Source of the DNA: Polyodon spathula
Lineage: Eukaryota > Chordata > Actinopteri > Acipenseriformes > Polyodontidae
DNA length: 64,000 bases
Direction of reading: 5' to 3'
Assembly (NCBI RefSeq): GCF_017654505.1
Contig: NC_054538.1
Span: 20,503,412-20,567,411, forward strand
Shown here: one piece after another, positions 46,179-57,255 of the stretch
Layout of the letters: every line of letters begins with the position of its first letter
How positions within the stretch are numbered: the first letter of the stretch is position 1
Made by a program: the position numbers and the translations under genes
The notes under the pieces: generated by a model
The model's input: the letters and a program-made list of their open reading frames with translations, nothing else
What the model was told of the DNA's origin: nothing
Database searches by the model: none

Positions 46179-48515
46179 CGTGATTTATAAGGAGATTACA
46201 ATCAAGATGGAGGCTTCTTAGCGGGATTTAAAGCTGTATTACAGTTAAAATAAGGAGGATTTAAAACAGAATTGTCGCGAAATGTACAAAAATGCCTCCA
46301 CACAAAAACCCCAGAAGAATGTACCCGTGACCACAGGGATTTTGTTGTAGAAGACAGCAAAGGAAAGAAGGTACAACTTAAGTGTACAAGTACTGTCGAG
46401 TTACTATACATAGTTTGACACCAAAAAAAACAAACGCTCTAACGTTTTGGAAAGTAACCGAAAACACTAATTTAATACAGTATTAAAAAATAAATAAATA
46501 AATAAATAAAAACTCGAGTAGGGGGTCTACTTAAATCGCAGTAAATTTACATATTTTTCACAGGTAAGTTCGGAATCAAATTAAGATTTCGCAGACATTT
46601 CCCAGACCTGTTAAAACATCAAATAAACCTAAGTAGACAGTATTTCAGAACAACTATAAAGCCTAAAAATAGTTGTACTTTCTTCCTTACTAAAGGCAAG
46701 CATACAGCATCCCCCCGCAGTTGACTTGCCCATACATTGAGACTGTACATTCTGCATCCACTGAATTGGGATGAAGTGTTTGCTTTGCCAAGTTATACAG
46801 ATGTGGAAATCGATTAGAAACAGCCCCAAAACTCGGTTACCAATGGGCATCTGGCACACTTTAATAAAGGCAATGTATGCAGCACGTTCGTTGTCATGTT
46901 ATTTGCCCAATCCAATAATTAAATTTATTAGTACCGAGTCAAAACAAAGAAAACGTGGCTGTTCGGGTCTAAAATTCCATCTGGGCTGACTTTCCACTTT
47001 GGTTTCTGAAAGCTGTTTATTTTACGTTCTGTTCAGCAGCCTCTGTAGTAGCCTTTTGTTTAATGTGTGATTCTGAAGCTAAATAGCGATTGATCGTATT
47101 TTCAGACACATTAAGATATGCCAATCAATTACCTCAATCTGCACATACAGTTTATTTGGGAAATATCTTGAAACTATCATCAGCTGAAATATACTTTGCT
47201 TTTTTGTCGTCCATTTCAAATATTTCACCTCCAATGATAGATTTTAGCAACCTAAATGTAAACAATGAAGCACCAATTTTGTCCCACCCCCTGCTGCACA
47301 GTATAGGTCACAGAAAAGCAGTACATGCACTGATAGGCTGATTAAAACTTCGTTGTCATCTGAATAGTAAACAAGAACGTTAACCGCTTTGGAGATTTTT
47401 TTTTTTTTTGTAAATGTTATTTGTGCACGTTTTTTTGTTTGTTTGTTTTTTAATTAAGTGCAATCACACAGGACGGGGAAGGAATAAAAATGGCTTGTAC
47501 AGAAGGAAGATACGTAGTTTGCGTGCATTGTGCAGTAGTTCATTTAAACAAGGTTTTTTTTTTTCTCGCTCTCAGTACTTGTACGGTATGCATTAGCCCT
47601 TAAAAAAAGGTGAATTTCGCAGTTACCTCTCAATTTCACGATTTCTGCTCCGATGTTTCTCAGAAGAAAAAATAAGAAGGATTTAGATGCAAACGTATAG
47701 ATGAGGTGCACTTGGTGGGATATTTGTTTGCCTGTATATTTGGTTGGCTTTGCTGTTGGAGAATGGCTGCAGCTAAGTGTTAATGTGTAGTTACACTGCG
47801 TCCCTGGTATGCTGACCTTGCAGCCGATGATAATAAATTCACAACTAAAACAGTAGCAGTTATTGATCTGTAGCAGCCAGTATATTTACATTGCATGATG
47901 GGAGATTTTTGCGTCAACATAATTTAATTGAATTACAGATCTAAACTCCATAATATCCAGGTTACCATTTTCACCATGTCATACTGTAAATTAATGCATT
48001 TACTGAAGAAAAGGAAAATGTGTTTATTAAGACATTTTTTTTTATGATACTAAAGTTAGTATCTAGTATTCAACAGAGTGTCTTGATTTCCACATTAACA
48101 GAACTCTGATTACAAAAGTAAATTGATTAATTCAACTACACAATGTAATAATTTTTTTTTTTCTGTATCAGTCATTCTGAGTGTTTTATGCATTGCAGTA
48201 GAAATTGAATTCAAAGAAAATGTTTCAGTACTAGATCGGTAGCGTGTTACATTAGGGCAACAGTAATTACATTGCAATAACTAGTTAACTACCTGTGCAA
48301 TTACATGGAAATGGCTTAGTTAACCATGTTTTGTCACCAAATGTAATTACATGGTAAACTAATTAATTAACTAAGTAAGTAATTATCACCGGTAGTTGTC
48401 AAGTAGGATGAGGAGCAGTTGAAATTATTAACATTTAATATGGAATATATTACAAAATAAAAATAAACGAAGAAATACGAAATTACAAAAACCTTGACTT
48501 CTCAACCGTACGTAA
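46179..48515. other. Spacer, no gene seen
   Basis: No gene or classified repeat. T runs near 47,398-47,411 and 47,553-47,564 and an AAAT tract near 46,490-46,508. Short frames (46629-46859, 46771-46989, 47090-47341) have no domain. Confidence 0.4.
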
Positions 48516-48519
48516 TAGG

Positions 48520-48950
48520 GCAGAGGCTGGGTGCGAACCAGCAACCCTGCATACTGCACATGAGCGTCTTAATCACCATGCAAAAGAGCCAGGCTCCTCG
48601 GAATTTGTGGATATAGAATTTTTAACCTCATATCATCTCAGTGACAGGACAGAACCTGTAACCTCAGTGCATCACACAACACTGCCCGTTACACTTGCCC
48701 TCCTTAACCTCTGTGATCAACTGCAGCCAATCTATGAGATCCGACTCACAGCACCGATGTAACAGGGCAGAGCTCGAGAGCGAACTGTCAACTACTGCAC
48801 ACCACAAGAGAGTGTTTTAATCGTTGCAAATGAGCTCCTCTGAATTCGTGGTTATAGCTTTTATCCTCATCTCACGTCACTGACAGTGGACAGAATCTCT
48901 AACGGCAGTGTATCACTCAACACTGCCTGTTACACTTCCACCTTGTGCAG
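48520..48950 (-). mobile_element. Two tandem copies of a tRNA-type SINE
   Basis: Copy 1 (about 48,520-48,700) read on the minus strand has a tRNA-like A box (TGGTGATTAAGACG) and a B box (GGTTCGCACCC) with suitable spacing. Copy 2 (about 48,765-48,945) is a diverged direct repeat of the same unit, sharing in order the boxes, CTCCTCNGAATT, TATAG.TTTTA.CCTCAT and CACAACACTGCC.GTTACACTT. The second copy's B box is degraded. Tandem arrangement suggests duplication after insertion or a dimeric SINE. It is a different family from the 22.9 kb SINE. Confidence 0.62.
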
Positions 48951-50030
48951 TATGTTTTAGTAGATCCCCAGAACCAATAAGGATTTGACATGATTTGAAT
49001 CAAAGGTGGTGCAAATTGTTATACCCTATCAAAACTACCTCCGCAATCATGGCTTCATCAATTGATTCATCACATTATTCAGTACGTTAACAAGGCTATT
49101 GGTTTTTACTTTACTACTTTATATTGAAAGCACAGACAAGTTGTCAAGCTCTGTTATCATGCAGGTTGTGGAATCTGCCAATTTACATAAAAACGTAAGT
49201 TGATCTTACCACGCCATTAGCATATCAAAGTGTGGGAGTCCATTCGTATTTTTCTATCATACCTTGTTACTTAAATAGAGCTAGAAGTGTTTTAAAAATG
49301 TTTTGGAGGAAAAGGGGGAGTTGATAATGGGTCACATCTGATGCTTGTATGAAAAGAACATGGTCAAACACTTGTTTCTTTTCTTAACAAGACTATTTCT
49401 TTTATTTTAGTGCAGAATTTACTACCTGGCCCTCGTGCGACTTTATTAAATAGAACAAGTAACAGTCAATGCAATATTACAAAATGCACAACAAGGCTAT
49501 ATGCAGAGCAAAGCCAAAGAAGTGGCTTATTATTCTTCAACAGAATAATATCACTTCCAAGTATCTATTGAGCTATACAACACAGAACGATAATTTGATT
49601 TGCTTAAAAATCAAACACAATAGAAATGTTTCTCATTTGCAAAAATATTGAGTGAAAATGCAAAAAAAAAGCAGCAACTAAAAATGTTACATTGCCCTCA
49701 CATACCACAATTAAACCGCATTTACATAACCAGTCTGGTTTAGGTAGCACAGTAGTACATTTTCGAATGGCTCACGGGTTAGAAGATCATTTCATTCTGT
49801 GTTGACAAACCCTGGCGGTTAAAGTTGATTAACCAGAATTACATTTCTTAGCTGGGAGGATCTTTTAGTATTTTATTAGAAGCAGAGTGTAGTGTTAACT
49901 ACAAAATATTAAAATATAGCTGAGAGTGTAGGTATTGGCTGTTTTACTATGAAGAAATTTAACTGCTTCCAGTAAGTCCAATCTGTCCCCTTCAGTTCCA
50001 GAACTGCACACGGATGTCTTTAAAAACACT
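48951..50030. other. AT-rich spacer, no gene seen
   Basis: No gene or repeat recognised. Confidence 0.35.
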
Positions 50031-50035
50031 GTCTT

Positions 50036-50053
50036 TTTTTTTTTTTTTTTTTT
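50036..50053. repeat. Poly-T run
   Basis: Uninterrupted T tract of about 18 bases, followed by a GGGTTT/GGGGTT-rich patch at 50,119-50,146. Confidence 0.9.
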
Positions 50054-50079
50054 GAAAGTTGTTGTTTTATTTGGCAGTG

Positions 50080-50660
50080 TGGTGGAGTAGGTGTTTCCGA
50101 CATTAATTTGAAGGCTTTGGGGTTGGGGTTGGGGTTTGGGTTGGGATTTATTAGTCCTGTGTGGACTGCAAAACGATACCCGTGTGGTGTACTTTGGCTG
50201 TGTTTAGGGTAAACAGGCTTATCTTGTCCCCGTTTTAGTTAAAGTTATCAAAAACAGTTGAGTTTGTACTCCAGTGGGAGTTAGTTTTTTGATCGTTTAT
50301 TTGTTTGTTTTTGTGTAAACAATAAATGTGCGCAAAAGCGCTAAAATATACCTTACAGACTCTGAGGGTTTATTGGCGCACCCACACAATGACGATACAG
50401 CACTGGGCCGTTCCTGATACAAAGAGGCTTTACCACTGGCAGGGATAGGATTCAAACCCCCTATCCTTGAGCCAAAACCCTGAGTGATGTGGTCACGCTA
50501 AATTGGATAATTGATTGCCAATTTAGCTTGGCTATGTGTATAAAAGAGGAGCTGGGAGATGGCTTCTCATAGTTAGCCTGGTGCTCTTTTTCCTGGTCAC
50601 CGTGATAGATATCTGCTTGGATGAATTTAATCAACTCCTGACCCTGCTTAAGGGGCCAGC
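50080..50660 (+). mobile_element. LTR-like block, weak
   Basis: An AATAAA at about 50,321 and a TATA box TATAAAAGAGG at about 50,540 occur, and the segment CTGGCAGGGATAGG near 50,436 echoes TTGGCAGGGATGGG of the 42 kb LTR. The layout downstream of the TATA (GAGGAGCTGGGAG) also parallels that LTR. Ends and target duplication were not found. It may be two overlapping LTR remnants. Confidence 0.3.
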
Positions 50661-52560
50661 ATGCTCTGATTTATAATCTGTTTAATTTGAAACTCACATT
50701 TTTGTGAGTCCACTGGGTCTGGGGCATATTGCCATGAAATGATGTATAATAATTAATAGGTTTCTGAAATGGTGACTGCCTAGACTGGCAGCACCACTGG
50801 AGTTGAGGAGTGTAGTGGAAAACTATTGTCCCAGACAGGCGGTATAGTGTCCTACAGGAGATTATATTGCCCCATGGAAGACCATATATCAACACAAGGG
50901 GACAGTTTATATATGTCTTATTTAAGCTTGCATGACATCTTTACCTGCACTCGGTTTGCGGACGATAGCGTAGAACTCTTGAGACTCGTATTTCTCCACA
51001 GCTTGTGTTTTTAACGTTTTTATTTGTTTTGTTTCATTGTTGTTATTGTTTAGAATTTACTGACATGTTTCCTCCATATTTATTCTTTCTGAAGTGAAAG
51101 GTGAGCATGTTGGTCTAGGTCAGAGCGGTTGCAGTGAGAATATATACCATTGCTACGACTATAGACCATTGTTAAGGACTTCAGAAGCTATAGTACAAAC
51201 CATGATCTGTCACATGATGGTGTTTTAACGAATCACAAGATGGTTTTAAAACCAAGGTTTTATAATATAGAAATATGAACTGAAGTAAAGGTTTATGGTT
51301 GACTTTGAGTGACATCAGAGAGTGACTATTGGCCGTTTGTGGGCAATGGTGCAAACATGTTTGGTCGTGTGACACCTTATTACCCCATAGGATTGCAAGT
51401 TTCTATCTAGGGGTTTAATAAACACACACACACATATATATATATGTTTGATTGATAACAAATACCCTAGACAATCATATCCACCTTAAAGATAAAACTT
51501 TGCTTGTGTGACTCAGAAGTTTGACGAATTCCCTGTGCATTTTAAATTTGAAGTTGTCTAGTTAAAAATGAAGGATGATGCCACAGTATAATTTCAATAG
51601 CCGAGTTTACTGTACTTACAGAAAAACAAAGGTTATTGGGGTGTATTAGTAATTTATTTTCTGAATATTATTTCAGGAGCATCACAATCGATTAATATTA
51701 ACTTATGTACAATACATAACATGAAGATATTTGCTACGCTGTCCAATGTGGATACTGTCATCCCTAATTTCAGACCTTTATACAAGTATTAAAAAAAAAA
51801 CAGTTTTTAGAAAATGTCAACAAGAATGGCCTTTTTCGTATAGTAAGTTTATAGTAATCTAAACTTGTTTTCTTTTCGTATTACTGTACTTTTTTGTATG
51901 CCCCCTCCTTTCATGCAACTTGGTTGCAGTTTTACCAGTAATCCACATAATAAAACTTTTCAGACTGTACACAGGATCAATAAAATGTGCAGGTAATGGA
52001 CCTTGAGATTAAAACTTTTTTGGGTGTGTGTGTGTGGGTGTGGGTGTGTGTGTGTGTAATAAATTGAATGGAACCTGTTAAGGTCCAAGGGGCAGTTTTT
52101 ATTTCTTGAATTAAAACATGATTTAGAGCACTTTTATTCACAGAGTGAAGAGAATATTAATTTTCCGAACAATTGCACTGACTGGCATTTCCAAGGTTCC
52201 AAAGCAGCCATATAGGTGATGTAAGTTCCTGGCATTAAAATCTACTTTTACTGAAAATGACATGTATATTCATTGCATTGAATTTTTATTTTTATTTTTT
52301 ATTGAATCCAATAAAACTGCCTTAGCCTTCTTCCTATTAGCTTGATTCTCTTACAGAAGTCACTTGATGTTACTACCTTTCTATTCACTGTAAAATAAAC
52401 CTTGCCTTGCTTTGACCTTATTTTAATCTTATATCTTTAAACCGAATGTTCACTATGAAGTTCCATTTCTATTTTCCGAAAATCCTTTGACAGTGTTGAT
52501 TACTCAGTAGAATTTTTGTAGACTTGATGGTTTGCGAAAATCATTGAAGAGGTGGGCAGG
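50661..52560. other. Spacer with CA/TA and GT tracts
   Basis: Contains a CACA/TATA tract near 51,421-51,445 and a GT-rich tract near 52,024-52,058. No gene supported; frames 50671-50895 and 51181-51375 have no domain. Confidence 0.4.
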
Positions 52561-52602
52561 ATATTAGGAAGTGAGTTACCCTCTTGGGTCACAAAGGCTG
52601 CC

Positions 52603-52970
52603 CTTCAAGGAGGTATCTTCTCACACCAGTGCCAAATCCCACATCACAGGCTATCCTTCAAGGAGGTATCTTCTCACACCAGTGCCAAATCCCACATCAC
52701 AGTCTATCCTTCAAGGAGGTATCTTCTCACACCAGTGCCAAATCCCACATCACAGGCTATCCTTCAAGGAGGTATCTTCTCACACCAGTGCCAAATCCCA
52801 CATCACAGGCTATCCTTCAAGGAGGTATCTTCTCACACCAGTGCCAAATCCCACATCACAGTCTATCCTTCAAGGAGGTATCTTCTCACACCAGTGCCAA
52901 ATCCCACATCACAGGCTATCCTTCAAGGAGGTATCTTCTCACACCAGTGGCAGATCCCCATCACCCGCAG
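52603..52970. repeat. 53-bp minisatellite, 7 copies
   Basis: Units start CTTCAAGGAGGTATCTTCTC at 52,603, 52,656, 52,709, 52,762, 52,815, 52,868 and 52,921, with almost no divergence except in the last unit. Because 53 is not a multiple of three and no unit frame has a stop, all three plus-strand frames stay open across it, giving frames of 144, 188 and 130 residues that encode the same three peptides in rotation. Confidence 0.97.
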
Positions 52971-53140
52971 AGCTGAAATACAATAGGAGTCATAAGAAGG
53001 CAAGAGTGTGTCTCGCATGTGTGGTAATGCATAATTTGTCAATTGATTGGGATGATACCCCCACCCCTCCCATGCCTTACCCAAGGAGATACCAACCAAA
53101 CCCTGATAATTTTGACACTGTTATGACTGGACCTTGACCA
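52950..53140 (+). pseudogene. Possible PIF/Harbinger transposase C-terminal tail
   Basis: The frame ending at 53,137 leaves the minisatellite and continues KKARVCLACVVMHNLSIDWDD (about 52,991-53,053), close to the ACCVLHN-type C-terminal signature of Harbinger DDE nucleases. A PTPPMPYPRRYQP tail follows. Everything upstream is replaced by the 53-bp array, so any transposase is truncated. The match is a single short motif and could be chance. Confidence 0.42.
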
Positions 53141-53530
53141 GAAGAAAGGGAAGAACAGGCATTTTGAAGGAGTTAATAAATCACCACTTTTCATAGTGAT
53201 ATGTGAGTACAGTTTTTCTGTATCGGAAATTATACTTAAATCACCAACTGTAATAATTAATAGAAACTCCAGCAATAACTCAAAAAAGTTTAATCTATCA
53301 AATAATTTGCAACCCTTGGACAGCCAAGTGACCGCCAGTTTGAGAACCTCTGTATTAGGCTAATTATCTTCATGTTTTTTTTGGGGGGGGGGTATTGTCT
53401 TAATCATCGGTACATGTTTTTCATACAAGACAGTGGCATTCGGAAACTCTTCCAGATCAGTTATGTTTTAAATTTGTGTTTTACAGATTAAAGCTTGCTG
53501 TTAAAGATGCACTCAAGGGGGACATACTTT
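53141..53530. other. Spacer, no gene seen
   Basis: AT-rich DNA with a G run near 53,383-53,391. No gene seen. Confidence 0.35.
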
Positions 53531-53559
53531 CGTCAGATATTTAAACAAAAAACAGGCAG

Positions 53560-54160
53560 GGAAGCATCCTTGGGCGGAGCAAGGCAGGTATCCCCAAGCG
53601 GTGACTTGAAGGCATCCCCAGGCGGTGCCATGCAGGCATCCCTGGGTGGGGACTTGAAGGCACCCTCAGATGGTGACAAACTAGCATCCCTGGGCGATGG
53701 CAACCTGGCATCCCCAGGCGATGACGAACTGGCATCCCTGGGTGATGGCAATGGTGGCTCAGCAGTCCTAGGTGGTTAAGGCATGGCATTCCTAGGCGGT
53801 GCAGGCTCGGAATGGGAGCATCCTTACCAGGTTCTGGCTGCTGTTGCTGTTGCTGCTGGGGCAGTGGTAGAAGCAGTCTACCTCACCCTGCTTGTAGTGG
53901 AGACTGAGGTGGCTCCTGCTCCCTCCTCTCCTGATGGACAGGGCAGCGGGCCACGTAGTGCCCACATACGCAAAAGGGGCATAGCTGTGGTGGCTGTCCG
54001 AGGGTTTATGAGGGACAGTTTGCGTGGGAATGCCCAGGCTCAGCACAGCAGTAACACCCAGGCTGCTGTTCCTCTGGCTACGGCCAACACTGTTGGTGCG
54101 GCTGCTTTTACCGCTGCTTCCTTCCCATTCTCTTCTCCACCAAAAAGATTCCCAAAAAAA
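53560..54160 (-). pseudogene. Gag-like zinc-knuckle remnant with 8-residue repeat tail
   Basis: Minus-strand reading gives CYCCAEPGHSHANC (about 54,057-54,016), a proper C-X2-C-X4-H-X4-C knuckle. After a frame change comes CPFCVCGHYVARC (about 53,983-53,945), a second knuckle one residue short. The C-terminal part is an 8-residue repeat encoded by a 24-bp minisatellite. Stops separate the parts. It probably had the same RNA-packaging role as the 42 kb protein and is now broken. Confidence 0.6.
53565..53757. repeat. 24-bp minisatellite, 8 copies
   Basis: Units begin GCATCCYNGGGCGR and recur every 24 bases. Here the period is a multiple of three, so reading frames give a constant 8-residue repeat on both strands, for example ASLGGDLK on plus and SPPRDACM on minus. 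Confidence 0.9.
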
Positions 54161-54592
54161 TAACAAAAATAAGGCACCTGTAGTACCTGTTCTGGCCTGA
54201 ATCCTGTAGGCACTGCAATCCCACATAGGACACCACATGCGACAGGACAGCTGAGGGTGGTGATGTCAGGCCAGAAACAAGACACACATTGCTCACAGAG
54301 TGAAATAAAAAGATAAACAAAACATCAATCTAAACAGACCTAAGGTCAGGCTGGGCAGTTGCCTTCGCCGATCCTTAGTTTTTACTTTTGTTTTAGTTTT
54401 TGCTCTTTGAGTCTCTACTCCCTCTCTTGTTCTCCACTTCCTGAACACTCCAACATGAATGTAGAGAGCTGCAGGTTTTTATACATGTGGCCATTTCTGG
54501 ATTAACACTCAATTAATCAGTCCAGAGTTGATCACACTCTGCATCGGTTTTTGGATGTTTATGTGCTTTTAACCCCATCGATGCTGCCACAA

Positions 54593-54936
54593 AATGACAC
54601 AATCCAGCCTTCATATTTATAGATAATAAACCACAATACAAAATAAAATACAAAATGCATAATTGTGTACTGTTTGTGTGCAGGCTTTTTCCTCCGTCCT
54701 ACCAGAAGCATAAGTGAAACTGGTAGTGCAGAGGAAAGGTCAAAATCAAAAGGGGTTTTAAACAATGGATGTGAAGTCTCAAGGTTTACCAGTGAAACTC
54801 ACGGTTTTTCACAATTTTGAGAGTCTCGCGGCCGTACAATGGATTTTCACGTTTGTACATATTAAGTTTGTTATTGTTTGCGAGTCTGCGAAACCCATTA
54901 TACATGATACAACGATAAATCCAATAGAACTGCAAA

Positions 54937-54939
<3 letters not shown>
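54593..54939. other. Spacer, no gene seen
   Basis: No gene or repeat recognised before the G runs. Confidence 0.35.
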
Positions 54940-54970
<31 letters not shown>

Positions 54971-55016
54971 ACAATAAATTGGGGGGGGGGGGGGGGGGGG
55001 GTCACCATAGGGGGTA

Positions 55017-55047
<31 letters not shown>
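54940..55047. repeat. Three long G runs (about 30, 21 and 31 G)
   Basis: Runs at 54,940-54,969, 54,981-55,001 and 55,017-55,047 are separated by 11 and 15 bases. The plus strand could form very stable G-quadruplexes and the minus strand i-motifs. Poly-proline or poly-glycine frames crossing them are artefacts. Run lengths this long are hard to sequence and may be wrong. Confidence 0.9.
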
Positions 55048-55049
<2 letters not shown>

Positions 55050-55189
55050 GTACAATCCATTACCATGTAGATAGAATTGCCTTACTAATAAAGAAGATCC
55101 ATATTATATCTAAGCTGCTACGCAAACATCCCCCTTACTCTAAAGATAGAATTGCCTTGTTTCCTTTCAATTCGAATGACATCCATTAT

Positions 55190-55345
55190 CGAACGGGAAG
55201 AGCCTCTCTGACTGTCAATCTCTGAGCAAATATACAAAAGCTGCCCTATCAGGGCCCTGCTGAGAGGAGGAAGTCCTGCCCACCTCCTGCTGAAGAGGGA
55301 CATCCTCACAGTAGCACATCGCCATTTTCTCTCTCATCTCTCTGA
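55190..55345 (+). repeat. DIRS left terminal repeat
   Basis: Strongly similar to 14,400-14,545 in the same plus-strand orientation although the elements point opposite ways. That makes it a true inverted terminal repeat of the element. Confidence 0.85.
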
Positions 55346-55599
55346 GACAGGTCGTACATTGCTTTTGGTGTTACGTACCGAATTTGGCTAATTTGTTGGA
55401 TTTATCCGCAAATTAAAGATTAATTCACGGTAAAATCGCACTTCAAGCATGTCTAAAAGAGTGCCCTTGCTTTATTTTCGCATTAATTTTCTGACTAGAG
55501 CTGGTTTCGACCCCTCTGAAGAGATTAGCGAGCGGTCATTGCTCTTTTCACTAAGCGAGGCCTTGTGTAGTTGTTACACCATGTGAGAGCTGTTGTGGT

Positions 55600-56755
55600 G
55601 CTGTAAGGAGACCCCGCAGGCTCACGGCATTGTCCTCTATGGCGTTTTAATTAGCCACAGTGACCAAAAAAAAAAAAAACAGCTCGGGCCTAGCGCCCCT
55701 CTCAATCCTTGGGCTTTCCTAGCACGGCTGCGCTTGCCCTCGGCGACCATGGAGATTGGCTGCATACCCCTGCATCGACCGCGGTTTTTCCAGCCGATAA
55801 CGAGGTTGAGAAAACAGAGCCTACCCGATCCCGATTGACTAGGCACCGGTATAAACATCTTCGGCACCGCCTACAGCTCGACACCGACCTTGGAATAGGT
55901 TCAGTTGGTGCCGAGTGTCTCGACATCGACAGCTCTTTTCTCTGCGCCATTTCCGGCTCCAACTGATTCAGCACCTGCGAATAGCTTTGTGGCCATCTAC
56001 AGCCCAGCACCGACCGCGCTACACGTCGGCATCGACATCGGTGCTGATCGACTCGGCTCCGCCCACTCGGCACCGACCGATCGCATCTCGTCATCGATCT
56101 CGGCGCCGACAGCGCGTGCCTTGAAGCTGATCCCAGCACCGATTGATTCAGCACAGCTGAATCGTTTAAAAAAAAAACACATCTGCAGGCTGCTCATTGA
56201 GAACAGCAGTTTAAAAAAAAAAAAAAAAAAAAAACAACTGCAAACATATCAGTGTAGTCTACTGGGTCTTCAGCTGGCTTCCACCAGTGTGACCGGTGCT
56301 CAGCTAAGCTGCCCAGGCAGGACAAACATCGATCCTGCACCAGGTGCCTAGGGCCAGAACACGTGGCCAAGGCACTGGCAGGTGAGCTGGACTTCTCTTC
56401 TCCATGTCAGAAGATCTCAAGGAGAAATAAGCGATGGAGAGCAGCCCTATCCCCAGCAGAGTCTCTCTCCTCCAACCAGGGGACAATTAGATCAGTGGTC
56501 CAAGGTCCTCTGCAGGGGTCATCCAGGAGGCGAGATGGTCACCACCGAGGCAGTACCGCTCAAGGGGACAATCACCAGGGGAGAGGCGGTCGCCACAAAG
56601 GCACCAGTCCCCTTCTCCACGCAGGCTCAGATGTTCACCATTACAATTGCCTCGAAGGCGCTCAAGTTCGGCCGAGCGGTGCTTCGTGGAGCTGTAAGGG
56701 CTCAGCAGACCATGCTGGAGACCCTATTGAAATCTCAGGGCAGGCTGCCCCCTAC
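55600..56755 (+). pseudogene. DIRS gag-like region with Cys-rich cluster, frameshifted
   Basis: DIRS gag packages the element RNA. Plus-strand frames at 55,905-56,351, 56,363-56,782 and 56,382-56,804 cover it in changing phase. A Ser/Ala/Pro-rich N-terminal part carries a repeated SAPT motif. A poly-A stretch at 56,213-56,234 encodes lysines and probably shifts the frame. Then comes a cysteine cluster CDRC...CTRCLGPEH (56,288-56,362), spaced C-X2-C-X12-C-X2-C-X4-H. Downstream, ATKAPVPFSTQAQ and MLETLLKSQ lead to the deletion junction near 56,755. No conserved gag family match can be proved by eye. Confidence 0.65.
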
Positions 56756-56775
56756 CACCACAAGGTTTGCCAGGT

Positions 56776-57130
56776 GCAGTAGTAGAAACAATACAGTCTG
56801 CTAGGGCACCAAGCACTGGAGCCCAGTACTCATATAAACAGAAAGATTTCCAAGACTGGTGCCTTGCCGAAGGTCATGATCCGGTGACTTGCCCGATTGA
56901 GACAATATTAACCTTCTAACAGCACTTGTTTGACACAGGGAAATCAGCGTCTACTTTGAAGGTATACCTGGCAGCAATATCAGTGTGCCAAGACAAAATT
57001 GACTCGGGGTCACCCCAGGGGCACATTTCCTGGCAGTGCAATTTCTTAAAGGGGCTCGGAGGCATTTGTGTGTTTTTACTGCCTTGATGAGACAAACCAA
57101 ACAAGACCCTCTCTGGGCACTAGAGTTTTG
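56776..57130 (+). pseudogene. DIRS tyrosine recombinase, N-terminal half joined to C-terminal end
   Basis: The plus-strand frame from 56,776 reads AVVETIQSARAPSTGAQY, then DFQDWCLAEGHDPVTCPIE (near 56,851), a TAA stop near 56,918, STLKVYLAAIS near 56,950 and QCNFLKG near 57,040. These are typical of the SAM-like DNA-binding half of DIRS recombinases. It then jumps to VCFYCLDETN near 57,075, matching the very C-terminal part near 14,790. The catalytic arginine-histidine region present at 15,461-14,967 is deleted, so it is inactive. Confidence 0.8.
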
Positions 57131-57255
57131 CAGGCGGCATGCCCTTAGGCGTCATGTGGGCTCTGTTGCTATCGCCGTGGGGCTATACTGTCGGTAATCT
57201 GGAGCCGCAACAGCTTTGGTACAGCTTTCCCATTCGGTAGTGGTTGTCTCAAACT

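Larger units (their letters stand above)
53533..54592 (-). mobile_element. Diverged relative of the gag-only LTR element, 3' end missing
   Basis: On the minus strand an LTR starts TGTGGCAGC at 54,592, with TATAAAAACC near 54,483. It ends about 54,235, followed by TGGTGTCCTATGTGGGA, a primer-site cognate of that at 42,495. Next come a TTTTTTTTGGGAAT tract paralleling 42,543-42,560 and then a zinc-knuckle gag-like region. The order (LTR, primer site, T/G tract, two knuckles, repetitive proline-rich tail) matches the 42 kb element, though sequences are well diverged. A second LTR was not found before 53,500, so the 3' end is deleted. Confidence 0.62.
55170..57255 (+). mobile_element. DIRS-type retrotransposon, internally deleted, plus strand
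   Basis: The left terminal repeat (about 55,190-55,345) matches the terminal repeat at 14,400-14,545. Then come the leader (55,372-55,440), a gag region (about 55,600-56,755), a recombinase N-terminal part (56,776-57,035), a short recombinase C-terminal piece (57,036-57,130) and 3' sequence matching 14,640-14,740. RT, RNase H and the catalytic recombinase core are deleted. Together with the 14 kb copy nearly the whole element is represented. The right terminal repeat is degraded or missing after 57,230. Confidence 0.85.

Noticed and set aside
48520..48700. A functional tRNA gene
   Set aside because: A and B boxes are present, but no cloverleaf with paired acceptor stem is seen, and a second diverged copy with the same tail follows; this is a SINE.
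52552..53137. Open frames of 144, 188 and 130 residues in three phases
   Set aside because: They are created by a 53-bp repeat without stops in any phase; only the tail after the array has any resemblance to a protein family.
54786..55066. Proline-rich and glycine-rich open frames
   Set aside because: They are translations of G homopolymer runs.
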